DNA of 44,173 bases from Rhodococcus sp. 1168 (GTDB taxonomy: Bacteria > Actinomycetota > Actinomycetes > Mycobacteriales > Mycobacteriaceae), in the NCBI RefSeq assembly GCF_002091955.1, contig NZ_MKKY01000054.1:1-44173 (forward strand), read 5' to 3'. The translations under genes were made by a program, and so were the position numbers. The notes under the pieces are model-generated. The model saw only the letters and a program-made list of their open reading frames with translations, made no database searches and was not told the origin of the DNA. Numbering within the stretch: the first letter of the stretch is position 1; every line of letters begins with the position of its first letter. Of this stretch, positions 9,564-17,436 are shown in pieces.

Positions 9564-10373
9564 TTGAGTAAGACCGGGGATTCATCTGCATCCGACGTCG
9601 TCGAGTCGGTGCAGGACAATGGCGCATTCGAGAAGGCCGCACGTGCCGGCCATTTCGTCAGCGGCGTGCTCCATATTCTCATCGGCTACATCGCCATCAG
9701 GTTGGCGTTCGGGCAAGGTGGAAACGCAGATCAATCCGGTGCGCTTGCCGAGCTCGGCGAGAAGCCCGGCGGATCCATCGCTCTGTGGGTTGCCTTCGTC
9801 GCTTTCGTGGCTCTGGCTCTGTGGCGTGTCGTCGAATCCATCGTCGGTAAGAAGTCCGACGACGATTCCGGCAGCGTGATGGACCGGTTGAAAGCCGCAT
9901 CGCTCGCCATCGTCTACATCGTCTTCGCGTGGACGACCTTCGGGTTCGCCAGCGGATCCGGCAAGTCGAGCGGCAAGCAGAACGCATCCATGACGTCGGA
10001 ATTGATGGGTAACGGCTTCGGCAAGTTCGTTCTCGTCGTCGTCGGACTCGTCATCATCGGCGTCGGCGGCTACCACGTCTACAAGGGCGTATCCAGGAAC
10101 TTCCTCGACGACCTGGAGGGCTACACCGGCAAAACCGTCGAGCGCCTCGGGATCGTGGGCTACTCCGCAAAGGGCATCGCCCTTATCGGTGTAGGAGCGC
10201 TCGTCATAGCTGCTGTCTTCACCTCGGATCCGAGCAAGGCGACGGGCATGGACGGCGCACTGAAGACCCTCGGCGAACAGCCGTTCGGTCAGGTGTTGCT
10301 GATCGTCGCGGGCGTCGGCATCGCGCTGTACGGGCTGTACTCCTTCGTGCTCGCACGGTACGCACGGATGTAA
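9564..10373 (+). CDS. DUF1206 membrane protein
   Basis: A 269-aa integral membrane protein with six helices arranged as three repeated hairpins. Each repeat starts near an Arg/Gly-Tyr-like motif (AARAGHFVSGVLHILIGYIAI; DRLKAASLAIVYIVFAW; ERLGIVGYSAKGIALIGVGAL), the layout of DUF1206. Acidic/Gly/Ser-rich loops separate them (VGKKSDDDSG; GSGKSSGKQN). The family is widespread in actinobacteria and cyanobacteria; its function is unknown. The start is TTG at 9564, the first start codon before the hydrophilic N-terminus; there is no strong ribosome-binding site. It is monocistronic and followed by a palindromic repeat. Confidence 0.85.
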   Translation: MSKTGDSSASDVVESVQDNGAFEKAARAGHFVSGVLHILIGYIAIRLAFGQGGNADQSGALAELGEKPGGSIALWVAFVAFVALALWRVVESIVGKKSDDDSGSVMDRLKAASLAIVYIVFAWTTFGFASGSGKSSGKQNASMTSELMGNGFGKFVLVVVGLVIIGVGGYHVYKGVSRNFLDDLEGYTGKTVERLGIVGYSAKGIALIGVGALVIAAVFTSDPSKATGMDGALKTLGEQPFGQVLLIVAGVGIALYGLYSFVLARYARM

Positions 10374-10391
10374 AAACTCGGCTGTCGATAT

Positions 10392-10465
10392 GGGCATGGT
10401 GTTCCAGTTGCACCTCTACCAGGCGGGATGCCGTCTCGTTCGAGCGCGACCGGCACACCATGGCA
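10392..10465 (+). repeat. Palindromic dispersed repeat, copy 1 (upstream of AbiEi/DUF559 gene)
   Basis: A ~74-bp imperfect palindrome whose ends read GGGCATGGTGTTCC and GGCACACCATGGC. It aligns without gaps over its full length, at roughly two-thirds identity, with 11396-11469. It sits between the DUF1206 stop and the TTG start of the nuclease-like gene, in the same orientation as the second copy. Its interior has few stop codons in one minus-strand frame, which creates a misleading open frame. Confidence 0.7.
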
Positions 10466-10506
10466 ACCGCTGTCCATAATCCTGACCTCCATCCACAGGT
10501 TTTCTG

Positions 10507-11394
10507 TTGCCCCAGCTCGCATCGATCGAGCGCGTCCAAGCGTCGGCGATGCTCACCGCCGTGCATCCCCACGCAATCGCTACCCGTAGCCAGCTCCTCG
10601 CCGCCGGCATACCCAACAGCACTATCACCCGCAGGTACGAACGTGTGCTGCCAGGGATCTACAGCGCCGACCAGCCGACCACCTTCGCTCGCTGCTACGC
10701 CGTCACACTGTGGCAGCCGAACGCACTGCTCAGTCACCGAACGGCAGCCTGGCTCTACGGGTGGATGGACGAGCATTCGATGATCGAAGCGACACTGCCC
10801 GCGGCATCCAAGGCTCGAACTCCGTTCTGGCTCAGAATGTATCGTCGAGACCTGCCCGCATCCGACACCACCGAGGTCGTGCAACTCCCCGTCGTCGCCC
10901 GCGAACGAACACTGATCGATTGCATCGCCGTGATGACACCGGAGGCCGTCGCTCGAATCGTCGACGAGCGCCTCGCGACAGACATCGATGCGCAAGTTAT
11001 AGCCTCGAAAATTCGAAGTACCCCCAGACGTCGAGGCAACTCCCGCGCATCCAGCCAGCTTCGTAGTGCCGCGTCGGGATTTGCCTCGGAGCCCGAACGT
11101 GTACTCGATCGCGCGCTCATCGCGTGCGGTCTCCGGATCGCGACCAACCATTGGGTTGGCAACTACGTGTGCGACTTCGTCGACGAACTCGCACGGGTCG
11201 TCGTCGAGGTGGACGGCCGTGAGTTCCACAGCGCGCCCGAGGTGTTCAGCAAGGATCGGCGTCGGCAGAACGATCTGGTCCTCGACGGTTGGCTCGTGCT
11301 GAGATTTTCGGCATTCGATGTGATGGCAAACCCGGAGAAGACTGCGCGACAGATTGCCGGGGTAGTGCGCCGGCGCCGGCGTGCACGGAATTGA
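10507..11394 (+). CDS. AbiEi-type N-domain plus DUF559 nuclease-like protein
   Basis: A 295-aa two-domain protein. Residues about 15-60 resemble the AbiEi antitoxin N-terminal winged helix (ATRSQLLAAGIPNSTITRRYERVLPGIY). The C-terminal ~100 residues are a DUF559/Vsr-like restriction-endonuclease fold: FVDELARVVVEVDGREFH (E234, D236), then KDRRRQNDLVLDGWLVLRFSAFDV. Such proteins are abundant in Rhodococcus and Mycobacterium, usually without a toxin partner, and their function is unproven. DNA binding and cleavage are inferences from the fold. The start is TTG at 10507; no better start exists. No AbiEii toxin gene is near. It is bracketed by two homologous palindromic repeats, the second beginning just after its stop codon. 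Confidence 0.75.
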   Translation: MPQLASIERVQASAMLTAVHPHAIATRSQLLAAGIPNSTITRRYERVLPGIYSADQPTTFARCYAVTLWQPNALLSHRTAAWLYGWMDEHSMIEATLPAASKARTPFWLRMYRRDLPASDTTEVVQLPVVARERTLIDCIAVMTPEAVARIVDERLATDIDAQVIASKIRSTPRRRGNSRASSQLRSAASGFASEPERVLDRALIACGLRIATNHWVGNYVCDFVDELARVVVEVDGREFHSAPEVFSKDRRRQNDLVLDGWLVLRFSAFDVMANPEKTARQIAGVVRRRRRARN

Positions 11395-11395
11395 T

Positions 11396-11469
11396 GGGCA
11401 TGGCGTTCCAGTTCCGCCTTGACCGAACGGAATCCCGCCTCGCGCGTGCACAATCGGAACACCATGCCC
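11396..11469 (+). repeat. Palindromic dispersed repeat, copy 2 (downstream of AbiEi/DUF559 gene)
   Basis: A 74-bp palindrome with near-perfect arms (GGGCATGGCGTTCC ... GGAACACCATGCCC) beginning 2 nt after the TGA of the nuclease-like gene. It is homologous along its length to 10392-10465 and in direct orientation. It may also act as a transcription terminator, but it lacks a T-run. Confidence 0.75.
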
Positions 11470-11538
11470 GCACCCCGGTATACGATCCTGCCCAACTGCG
11501 TGTGACGCTCGGTTGCACTCATCAACACGGAGGTACAT

Positions 11539-11994
11539 GTGAGCAAGACTCTCGAAGCCACGATCGACATCGACGCCAAGCCTGAGCAGGTATGGAAATT
11601 AGTCTCCGACCTGAAGCGCATGGGCGAGTGGAGTCCGCAGTGCAAGCTCATGAAGGTCTTCGGCGGAGATATACGACGCGGCACCACCACGCTCAACATC
11701 AACCGCAGGGGACTTCTCGTCTGGCCGACCAGGTCGAAGGTGATCGAATTCGAACCGAACCAGAAGATCGCATTCCGCGTCCTGGACAACAAGGCGATCT
11801 GGTCGTATTCCCTGACTCCGAACGGGACCGGCACCACTGTCGTCGAAAAGCGCGAAGCACCGAACGGCACCACCGCGATTTCGTCGTTCCTGGTCAAGAA
11901 CGTGCTCGGTGGCAGCGACCAATTCGATATCGAATTGGTCGACGGCATGAACAAGACCCTTCAGCGCATCAAAGCGGAAACCGAAAAGGGCTGA
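11539..11994 (+). CDS. SRPBCC/polyketide cyclase-like protein
   Basis: A 151-aa START/Bet v1-fold protein (polyketide cyclase/dehydrase-like subfamily). Visible marks are the opening LEATIDIDAKPEQVWKLVSDL, the WSPQC segment, and a long C-terminal helix (IELVDGMNKTLQRIKAETEK) that closes the hydrophobic ligand cavity. The ligand is unknown; in mycolic-acid bacteria such proteins are thought to bind lipids or polyketides. The start is GTG at 11539 with GGAGG six nt upstream. It is the only gene between repeat copy 2 and the GlsB-like gene; the 77-bp gap to the latter suggests they may be co-transcribed. Confidence 0.85.
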   Translation: MSKTLEATIDIDAKPEQVWKLVSDLKRMGEWSPQCKLMKVFGGDIRRGTTTLNINRRGLLVWPTRSKVIEFEPNQKIAFRVLDNKAIWSYSLTPNGTGTTVVEKREAPNGTTAISSFLVKNVLGGSDQFDIELVDGMNKTLQRIKAETEKG

Positions 11995-12071
11995 CATGTT
12001 TGGTTGGTGATTCGCCTGGGAATACCGGTTGAGCACTATCCACGGCTACTTATCAAGAGGGGGCACCAATC

Positions 12072-12335
12072 ATGTGGCAGTTCATCGTTTACATCATTAT
12101 CGGCGGCTTGGCCGGCTGGATCGCTAGCAAGATTATGAAGACCGACGCCTCGATGGGCATCATCTTGAACATCGTCGTCGGAATCATCGGCGGACTGATC
12201 GGCGGATGGATTCTGAGGTTATTCAACTACGACACCGACGGCTCTGGATCGATCGTCACTTTCATCACCTGCCTGCTGGGCGCAGTCATCCTCTTGTTCC
12301 TCGTCAAGTTGGTCATGGGCCGTAGCAAGGTCTGA
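12072..12335 (+). CDS. GlsB/YeaQ/YmgE-family stress membrane protein
   Basis: An 87-aa transglycosylase-associated (GlsB/YeaQ/YmgE) protein with three membrane helices and the family's glycine pattern: [40 protein letters not shown], then [13 protein letters not shown]. Members are induced in stationary phase or by cell-envelope stress. Despite the old name, no transglycosylase activity is implied. The start is the ATG at 12072 with the purine tract AGAGGGGG before it. A strong hairpin terminator follows 15 bp after the stop. Confidence 0.92.
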   Translation: MWQFIVYIIIGGLAGWIASKIMKTDASMGIILNIVVGIIGGLIGGWILRLFNYDTDGSGSIVTFITCLLGAVILLFLVKLVMGRSKV

Positions 12336-12350
12336 TCGACTCACACTTAC

Positions 12351-12394
12351 CGACTGCCGGGGCTTCCACGTACTGTGTGAGGCCCCGGCAGTCG
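12351..12394 (+). terminator. Hairpin terminator after the GlsB-like gene
   Basis: A perfect 13-bp stem (CGACTGCCGGGGC, 12351-12363, with 12382-12394). The 18-nt interior can pair further through CTTCCAC/GTGTGAG with one mismatch. There is no T-run, as in the hairpin-only terminators common in actinobacteria. It separates the GlsB-like gene from the psd operon. Confidence 0.75.
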
Positions 12395-12436
12395 TCTGTG
12401 CCGAAGCCTTGTATACCAACAGTCATAAGGAGCGAA

Positions 12437-13153
12437 GTGGCACGCCGTCCCACCCCGATCGGTCAACCTCCCCGAACTGGGGTCGCACACGTCATCGACC
12501 TGGTCCGAGAGACAGTCCCGCCCCTGCACCCGGCAGGGCTTCCGTTCGTTGCAGGCCCTCTTGCAGTGGCCGTTCTCGGCCGTAAGTACAAGTGGGTGCG
12601 GCTGGCCGGACTCACTGCAGCCGGCGCTTGCGCCACATTCTTCCGGCATCCGAGCCGCGTTCCACCGAACCGCCCCGGTGTCGTCGTCGCTCCGGCGGAC
12701 GGGCTGGTGACACTGGTCGATACAGCAGTGCCCCCTTCCGAACTCAGCCTCGGTAGCGATCCGGTGCCGCGCGTCAGCATCTTCCTGTCCGTCCTCGACG
12801 TTCACGTCCAGCGCGTACCAGTCGGCGGCGAGGTGCTCGAGGTCGTACACCGCAGCGGACAGTTCAAGTCCGCCGATCTGGCCGAAGCGAGCGAGGTCAA
12901 CGAGCGAAACAGCATGCATATACGTACCGCTGCGGGCCAGGACATCGCAGTCGTGCAGATCGCCGGACTCATCGCTAGGCGCATCATCAACAACGCCAAG
13001 ATCGGCGACAAGCTCACCATCGGCGACACCTACGGTTTGATCCGATTCGGCTCGCGCGTGGACACCTATTTCCCACTGGGCACCAAGCTGCTCGTCGAGC
13101 GTGGCCAACGCGCAGTCGGCGCCGAAACTGTGCTCGCCGAGCTTTCCCAGTAA
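12437..13153 (+). CDS. psd: Phosphatidylserine decarboxylase
   Basis: A 238-aa pyruvoyl enzyme that makes phosphatidylethanolamine from phosphatidylserine at the inner membrane. It belongs to the short class of the family. The self-cleavage/pyruvoyl site is Gly205-Ser206 in [11 protein letters not shown]. Other family marks are [17 protein letters not shown] and [12 protein letters not shown] (the His/Asp pair of the autocatalytic centre). The start is GTG at 12437, supported by AAGGAG a few nt before; the longer open frame runs back into the upstream terminator. It heads an operon with pssA (11 bp gap) and the AAA+ ATPase, so substrate maker and user are co-transcribed. Confidence 0.97.
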   Translation: MARRPTPIGQPPRTGVAHVIDLVRETVPPLHPAGLPFVAGPLAVAVLGRKYKWVRLAGLTAAGACATFFRHPSRVPPNRPGVVVAPADGLVTLVDTAVPPSELSLGSDPVPRVSIFLSVLDVHVQRVPVGGEVLEVVHRSGQFKSADLAEASEVNERNSMHIRTAAGQDIAVVQIAGLIARRIINNAKIGDKLTIGDTYGLIRFGSRVDTYFPLGTKLLVERGQRAVGAETVLAELSQ

Positions 13154-13164
13154 GGGTCCGGGCG

Positions 13165-14022
13165 ATGATCACCAGACGCTCACGGCCACCTGCCGCCATC
13201 AGACTTCTGCCGTCGATCGTGACAATTCTTGCACTGTGCGCAGGGTTGTCTGCGGTCAAATTCGCACTGAGTGATCAGCTGGGCGTTGCACTTGCCATGA
13301 TTGGAGCGGCAGCGGTCCTCGACGCCCTGGACGGACGCATCGCGCGTCTCCTCGACGCGACGAGCAAGATCGGTGCCGAACTGGACTCGCTGGCCGACGC
13401 GATCTCGTTCGGTGTTGCACCTGCGCTCGTGCTGTACGTGACGCTGCTCGACGGCAGTAGCTTCGGCTGGATCGTCGCACTGACCTACGCAGTAGCAATG
13501 GTTCTGCGTCTCGCGCGATTCAATACCCTGCTGGACAACGACACCCCGACCTACGCCTCGGAGTACTTCACCGGTGTTCCTGCTCCGGCGGGGGCGCTCA
13601 TCGTGTTGGTGCCGATTGCAGCGTTCGAAGAGTGGGGCGACGGCTGGTGGGCGTCGTTCTACGTCGTCGTCGGATGGACATTGTTCACTGCGGCACTGGC
13701 TGTGAGCCGGATTCCCACGCTCGCGCTCAAGTCAGTGTCGGTGCCTCCGCGGATGGCCGCGGCACTCCTGATCATGGTGACGCTGACCGCTGCTGCACTG
13801 ATCACCTATCCGTTGATCCTGTTGATGGTGCTCGTGTTGGTGTACCTCGCGCACATCCCGTTCGCTGTTCGCTCCCAAAGATGGGTTGCCGCGCGGCCGT
13901 ACACGTGGGATGCCAAACCGTCCGAGCGCCGGGCCGAGCGCCGAGCGATTCGTCGCGCGCCCAACAACGCACGTAAGTCCGCCGTCCGCCTGGGTCTTCG
14001 CCGGCCGCGGGGCCCGAGGTGA
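13165..14022 (+). CDS. pssA: CDP-diacylglycerol-serine O-phosphatidyltransferase
   Basis: Integral membrane enzyme that joins CDP-diacylglycerol and L-serine to give phosphatidylserine, the substrate of the adjacent decarboxylase. 285 aa, about eight helices. The CDP-alcohol phosphatidyltransferase signature D-x2-DG-x2-AR-x8-G-x3-D-x3-D is complete, starting at about residue 53 (DALDGRIARLL ... GAELDSLAD), with the catalytic last Asp present. The C-terminal 45 residues are extremely Arg/Ala-rich and cytoplasmic. The ATG follows the psd stop after 11 nt. Its stop overlaps the next gene by 4 nt. Confidence 0.97.
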   Translation: MITRRSRPPAAIRLLPSIVTILALCAGLSAVKFALSDQLGVALAMIGAAAVLDALDGRIARLLDATSKIGAELDSLADAISFGVAPALVLYVTLLDGSSFGWIVALTYAVAMVLRLARFNTLLDNDTPTYASEYFTGVPAPAGALIVLVPIAAFEEWGDGWWASFYVVVGWTLFTAALAVSRIPTLALKSVSVPPRMAAALLIMVTLTAAALITYPLILLMVLVLVYLAHIPFAVRSQRWVAARPYTWDAKPSERRAERRAIRRAPNNARKSAVRLGLRRPRGPR

Positions 14023-16157
14023 GCGCCCCCGAATTGGTCCTGACCGCCCGCCTGAACACTTCTGCGGCCGATGCTCGCCGCGGCGTGGTGCGACTGCACC
14101 CCGAGGTGCTCGCGGCACTCGGCATTCGGGAGTGGGACGCGGTGGCACTCATCGGTTCTCGTCGGACCGCAGCGGTTGCGGGACGGGCACCGGAGGGCAC
14201 CCCGCAGGGCACGGCTTTGCTCGACGACGTCACGCTGTCCAATACCGGGATCAAAGAAGATGGTTCGGTAGCCATCGCCCCGGTGACCGTCTATGGGGCG
14301 AAGTCCGTTCGACTCTCCGGGTCAGCTCTCGCCGCGGGGTCGATCTCTGACACCACCCTCCGCCAAGCACTCTTGGGCAAGATTGTGACCGTCGGCGACA
14401 CGGTGTCCCTGCTCCCCCGCGACCTGGGACCGGGGACCAGTTCCAGCGCTGCCACGCAAGCACTCTCACGCACCTTCGGTGTTGCATGGACTACCGAACT
14501 GCTGACGGTCTCAGCCGTCGAACCATCCGGAGGACCGGTGAGCGTTCAACCCAATTCCGCCGTCGGATGGGGACAGGGCCGACCACCGACGGCCCCCGAG
14601 GTGATCCCGGCGATTCCGCCCGCCGAACTCGTGGGCGTGTCGGTCCATCAGGCGAAATTGCTCGAATGGCTTCGCCTCGCTCTCGACGAGTCCGAATTGC
14701 TCGCCAAGCTGGGTGCGTCGCCGCACCTCGGCGTACTCGTGACCGGTCCGGCAGGCGTCGGGAAGGCAACTCTGGCACGCGCCGTACTTTCCGGACGTAC
14801 TGTCGCCGAACTCGACGGTCCTTCGATCGGCGCCCTGGAGGCATCCGACCGAGTGGATGCGGTCGCTGCTGCCATAGACAGCCTGGCAGGCAACGGGGTG
14901 CTGCTGGTCACCGATATCGACGCTCTCCTGCCCTCGCTCGCCGAGCCTGCGTCGACGCTGGTCCTCGATCATCTGCGGCGGGCCGTCGCCACCGAGGGGA
15001 TCGCGTTCGTCGCCACTACTGCTCATCCCGAGAGCACGGACAGTCGAGTGCGCGCCCAGGATGTGTGCGATCGCCAGTTGACCTTGACCCTTCCGGACAG
15101 CGCGGGCCGAAAGGCGCTACTGGAGCATCTACTCCGCAAAGTCCCGACAGACGCCCTCGACCTGAATGAAGTAGCTTCACGGACACCAGGTTTCGTCGTC
15201 GGTGATCTAGCAGCACTGGTACGCGAAGCGGCACTGCGTGCAGCGTCTCGGGCCAGCGACAACAAGAGCGATCCCGTCATCGTGCAATCCGATCTCCTCG
15301 CCGCACTCGATGTGATCAGGCCGCTGTCACGCTCGGGCACCGAGGAACTCGCGATCGGCACCATCACCCTGGACGACGTCGGGGACATGGTGGAGACCAA
15401 ACAGGCGCTGACCGAAGCGGTGCTGTGGCCGCTGCAGCATCCCGATTCATTCGCGCGGCTGGGTATCGATCCCCCACGCGGGGTATTGCTCTACGGACCA
15501 CCCGGGTGCGGCAAGACCTTCCTCGTGCGCGCGCTGGCCAGCTCCGGTCAACTCAGCGTCCACGCAGTCAAGGGCGCCGAGCTGATGGACAAGTGGGTCG
15601 GATCCTCGGAAAAGGCTGTGCGCGAGCTGTTTCAGCGTGCCCGAGACTCCGCCCCGTCGTTGATCTTCTTGGACGAGGTCGACGCGTTGGCACCTCGACG
15701 CGGCCAGGGTTCGGACTCGGGCGTCGGCGATCGCGTCGTAGCGGCGTTGCTGACCGAGCTGGACGGCGTCGAGCCGCTGCGCGACGTGGTGGTGTTGGGT
15801 GCAACCAACCGGCCCGATCTGATCGATCCGGCTCTACTTCGTCCAGGACGCCTCGAGCGCTTGGTCTTCGTGCCGCCGCCGGATGCCGACGCCCGCAAGG
15901 ACATCCTGAAGGCGTCGGGAAAGTCGGTCCCGCTGGCTGCCGACGTCGATCTCGACGCGCTGGCGGAGGGGCTCGACGGATATTCGGCTGCGGACTGCGC
16001 GGCACTACTGCGTGAGGCAGCGTTGACTGCGATGCGTCGGTCGATGGATGCCGCGGACGTCACGGCCGCCGACGTCGAGGCTGCCCGAAAGACGGTGCGC
16101 CCCTCACTCGATGCAGCACAAGTGGCGCATTTGAAGGCCTACAGCGCAGCGCGCTAG
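14019..16157 (+). CDS. Cdc48-like tandem AAA+ ATPase
   Basis: A 712-aa AAA+ protein with an N-terminal Cdc48-type double-psi barrel (about 1-180) and two ATPase modules, like Cdc48/p97 unfoldases and the mycobacterial Rv0435c/Msm0858 protein. D2 is canonical: Walker A GPPGCGKT (493-500), Walker B LIFLDE (D552, E553), and the arginine-finger region (ALLRPGRLERLVF). D1 is altered: its P-loop reads GPAGVGKA (243-250), with Ala in place of the magnesium-binding Thr/Ser, and its Walker B reads VTDID (D299, I300), lacking the catalytic Glu. D1 is therefore probably a poor hydrolase with a structural or allosteric role (inference). GTG start, overlapping the pssA stop by 4 nt. The coupling with phospholipid genes hints at a membrane-linked substrate. 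Confidence 0.93.
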   Translation: MSAPELVLTARLNTSAADARRGVVRLHPEVLAALGIREWDAVALIGSRRTAAVAGRAPEGTPQGTALLDDVTLSNTGIKEDGSVAIAPVTVYGAKSVRLSGSALAAGSISDTTLRQALLGKIVTVGDTVSLLPRDLGPGTSSSAATQALSRTFGVAWTTELLTVSAVEPSGGPVSVQPNSAVGWGQGRPPTAPEVIPAIPPAELVGVSVHQAKLLEWLRLALDESELLAKLGASPHLGVLVTGPAGVGKATLARAVLSGRTVAELDGPSIGALEASDRVDAVAAAIDSLAGNGVLLVTDIDALLPSLAEPASTLVLDHLRRAVATEGIAFVATTAHPESTDSRVRAQDVCDRQLTLTLPDSAGRKALLEHLLRKVPTDALDLNEVASRTPGFVVGDLAALVREAALRAASRASDNKSDPVIVQSDLLAALDVIRPLSRSGTEELAIGTITLDDVGDMVETKQALTEAVLWPLQHPDSFARLGIDPPRGVLLYGPPGCGKTFLVRALASSGQLSVHAVKGAELMDKWVGSSEKAVRELFQRARDSAPSLIFLDEVDALAPRRGQGSDSGVGDRVVAALLTELDGVEPLRDVVVLGATNRPDLIDPALLRPGRLERLVFVPPPDADARKDILKASGKSVPLAADVDLDALAEGLDGYSAADCAALLREAALTAMRRSMDAADVTAADVEAARKTVRPSLDAAQVAHLKAYSAAR

Positions 16158-16181
16158 CGGGATGGCCACGTCCATCCCGCC
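16158..16181. terminator. Bidirectional hairpin terminator
   Basis: A perfect 9-bp stem (GCGGGATGG / CCATCCCGC) with a 6-nt loop directly after the TAG of the ATPase gene and 11 bp before the stop of the convergent ICL-family gene. It has no T-run on either side; its position between convergent stops supports a shared terminator. Confidence 0.65.
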
Positions 16182-16192
16182 GGCGATGAGCC

Positions 16193-16945
16193 TTACTTCC
16201 AGCGCGCGAGGATGCCTTCGGCATGCTTGCTCAGCGAGGCTTGGAACAGCGGCCCGAAGCTGATGCGGCCAACACCGAGTTCGGCGAAGTGCGCCAGGTC
16301 GCCGTCCGCCGGGTTTGCGATCGCGTTGATCGGGAGCGGCAGTTCGGTTGCGAGACGCTTGTAGTCGGCGTCGTTGTGGAATCCGACGGGGTAGAGCGAG
16401 TCTGCACCTGCGGCTGCAGCGAGCTTCAGGCGTGCGATGGCCCGGTCGACGCGGCCGTTTTCGTCACCGATCTGCTTGACGAACAGGTCGGTGCGGGCAT
16501 TGATCACCACGTGCACGTCGGTCGCGTCCGATGCAGCTCGCAGCGAGCCGACGAAATCGGCATGCTCCTGTGCTTCACGGAGTCGCCCACCTTCACTATG
16601 GACGGTGTCTTCGATGTTGAGGCCTACGGCGCCTGCCGAGATGAGACCGTCGATGAGCCGCTTGGGGTCCTGCCCGTAGCCTGCCTCGATGTCGACGGAG
16701 AGCGGCGCGTCCACGGCAGAGGTGATCTGCGAGACGCGGGTGAGCAGTTCTTCGAAGGTGATTCCTTCGTTGTCCGGCTTGCCGAGCGAGTCGGACACAG
16801 GATGACTGCCGACGGTGAGCGCGGTGAACCCGGCCGAGATGGCGAGGTTCGCGGACCATACGTCCCACACGGTCGGCAGTACGACGGGATTGCCCGGCTT
16901 GTGAAGCTCGAGGAGTGTGGTGGCCTTCTGAGACAGGTTCGTCAT
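16193..16945 (-). CDS. Isocitrate lyase/PEP mutase family enzyme
   Basis: A 250-aa TIM-barrel protein of the ICL/PEP-mutase superfamily, Mg-dependent enzymes that make or break C-C or C-P bonds next to a carboxylate. Visible are the LPTVWDVWSANLAISAGF opening, SVDIEAGYG (metal-binding Asp/Glu), GLNIEDTVH and INARTDLF. It lacks the KKCGH loop of true isocitrate lyases, so it is closer to the oxaloacetate-decarboxylase or carboxyphosphonoenolpyruvate-mutase-like members; the substrate is unknown. The start is the ATG at 16945 with AGGAG 8 nt upstream. A 16-bp palindrome lies 25 bp upstream and probably controls it. Confidence 0.85.
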   Translation of the reverse strand: MTNLSQKATTLLELHKPGNPVVLPTVWDVWSANLAISAGFTALTVGSHPVSDSLGKPDNEGITFEELLTRVSQITSAVDAPLSVDIEAGYGQDPKRLIDGLISAGAVGLNIEDTVHSEGGRLREAQEHADFVGSLRAASDATDVHVVINARTDLFVKQIGDENGRVDRAIARLKLAAAAGADSLYPVGFHNDADYKRLATELPLPINAIANPADGDLAHFAELGVGRISFGPLFQASLSKHAEGILARWK

Positions 16946-16969
16946 GGGTGTGGCTCCTATACCGATCGG

Positions 16970-16985
16970 GAGAACGTACGTTCTC
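16970..16985. promoter_or_regulatory. Perfect 16-bp palindromic operator candidate
   Basis: GAGAACGTACGTTCTC is a perfect palindrome located 25 bp before the start of the ICL-family gene, in the promoter/5' leader zone. The centre (GAACGTACGTTC) has the form of many TetR-family operators. No regulator gene is adjacent, so the repressor would act in trans. Confidence 0.65.
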
Positions 16986-17015
16986 ACCCCAACGTACCCG
17001 AAAGGTGTATTCCCC

Positions 17016-17429
17016 TCAGTCGATCAGATCGAGTTCACGCATTCGGTCGAAGACCAGCATCGACCCGGGTGCGACATCGGGCATCGCCGCATACTCGTCG
17101 CGTGTGAAGTACCGGATCTCCGCAATCTCGCTGGTCGCGACCGGTTCCGATGCCAACTCGGCCAGAAAGCAATTCATCCGTAAGCCGGTGCCCTGTGGGT
17201 GTCCCCAGGCGGCACACTCGAAGACTCCGAGCAACTTCAGCGAACCGTCGAGGACTGCTGCATCGAGTTCCTCGCGAACCTCCCGATGCAGCGCGTCCTC
17301 GGCGCTCTCACCTGGATCGATCTTTCCGCCTGCCATGTAGAACACCGACTTCCCTGCCGATCTGGCCTGGATCATCCGACGATCCCGCACGAACGCCAGC
17401 GCAGCAGTCCTGATCACACTTCCACTCAC
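17016..17429 (-). CDS. Nudix hydrolase
   Basis: A 137-aa Nudix-fold pyrophosphohydrolase with the complete Nudix box G-x5-E-x7-REVREEL (GGKIDPGESAEDALHREVREEL), whose Glu residues bind magnesium. Substrate class (oxidised nucleotides, sugar nucleotides or others) is not predictable; the AWGHPQGTGLRMNCFLAEL segment is typical of MutT-like hydrolases acting on small nucleotides. The start is forced to GTG at 17429 because an in-frame stop lies two codons upstream. The upstream DNA contains a 14-bp tandem repeat, which leaves little recognisable ribosome-binding site. Confidence 0.88.
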   Translation of the reverse strand: MSGSVIRTAALAFVRDRRMIQARSAGKSVFYMAGGKIDPGESAEDALHREVREELDAAVLDGSLKLLGVFECAAWGHPQGTGLRMNCFLAELASEPVATSEIAEIRYFTRDEYAAMPDVAPGSMLVFDRMRELDLID

Positions 17430-17436
17430 GTTTCAT

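Noticed and set aside
10507..11394. A complete AbiE toxin-antitoxin system
   Set aside because: Only the antitoxin-like N-domain is present, fused to DUF559; no AbiEii nucleotidyltransferase gene is adjacent.
10219..11538. 439-codon minus-strand frame across the AbiEi/DUF559 gene
   Set aside because: Antisense of the real gene. It stays open because both palindromic repeats lack stops in that frame; its repeated TGTPCP segments are translations of the DNA repeat.
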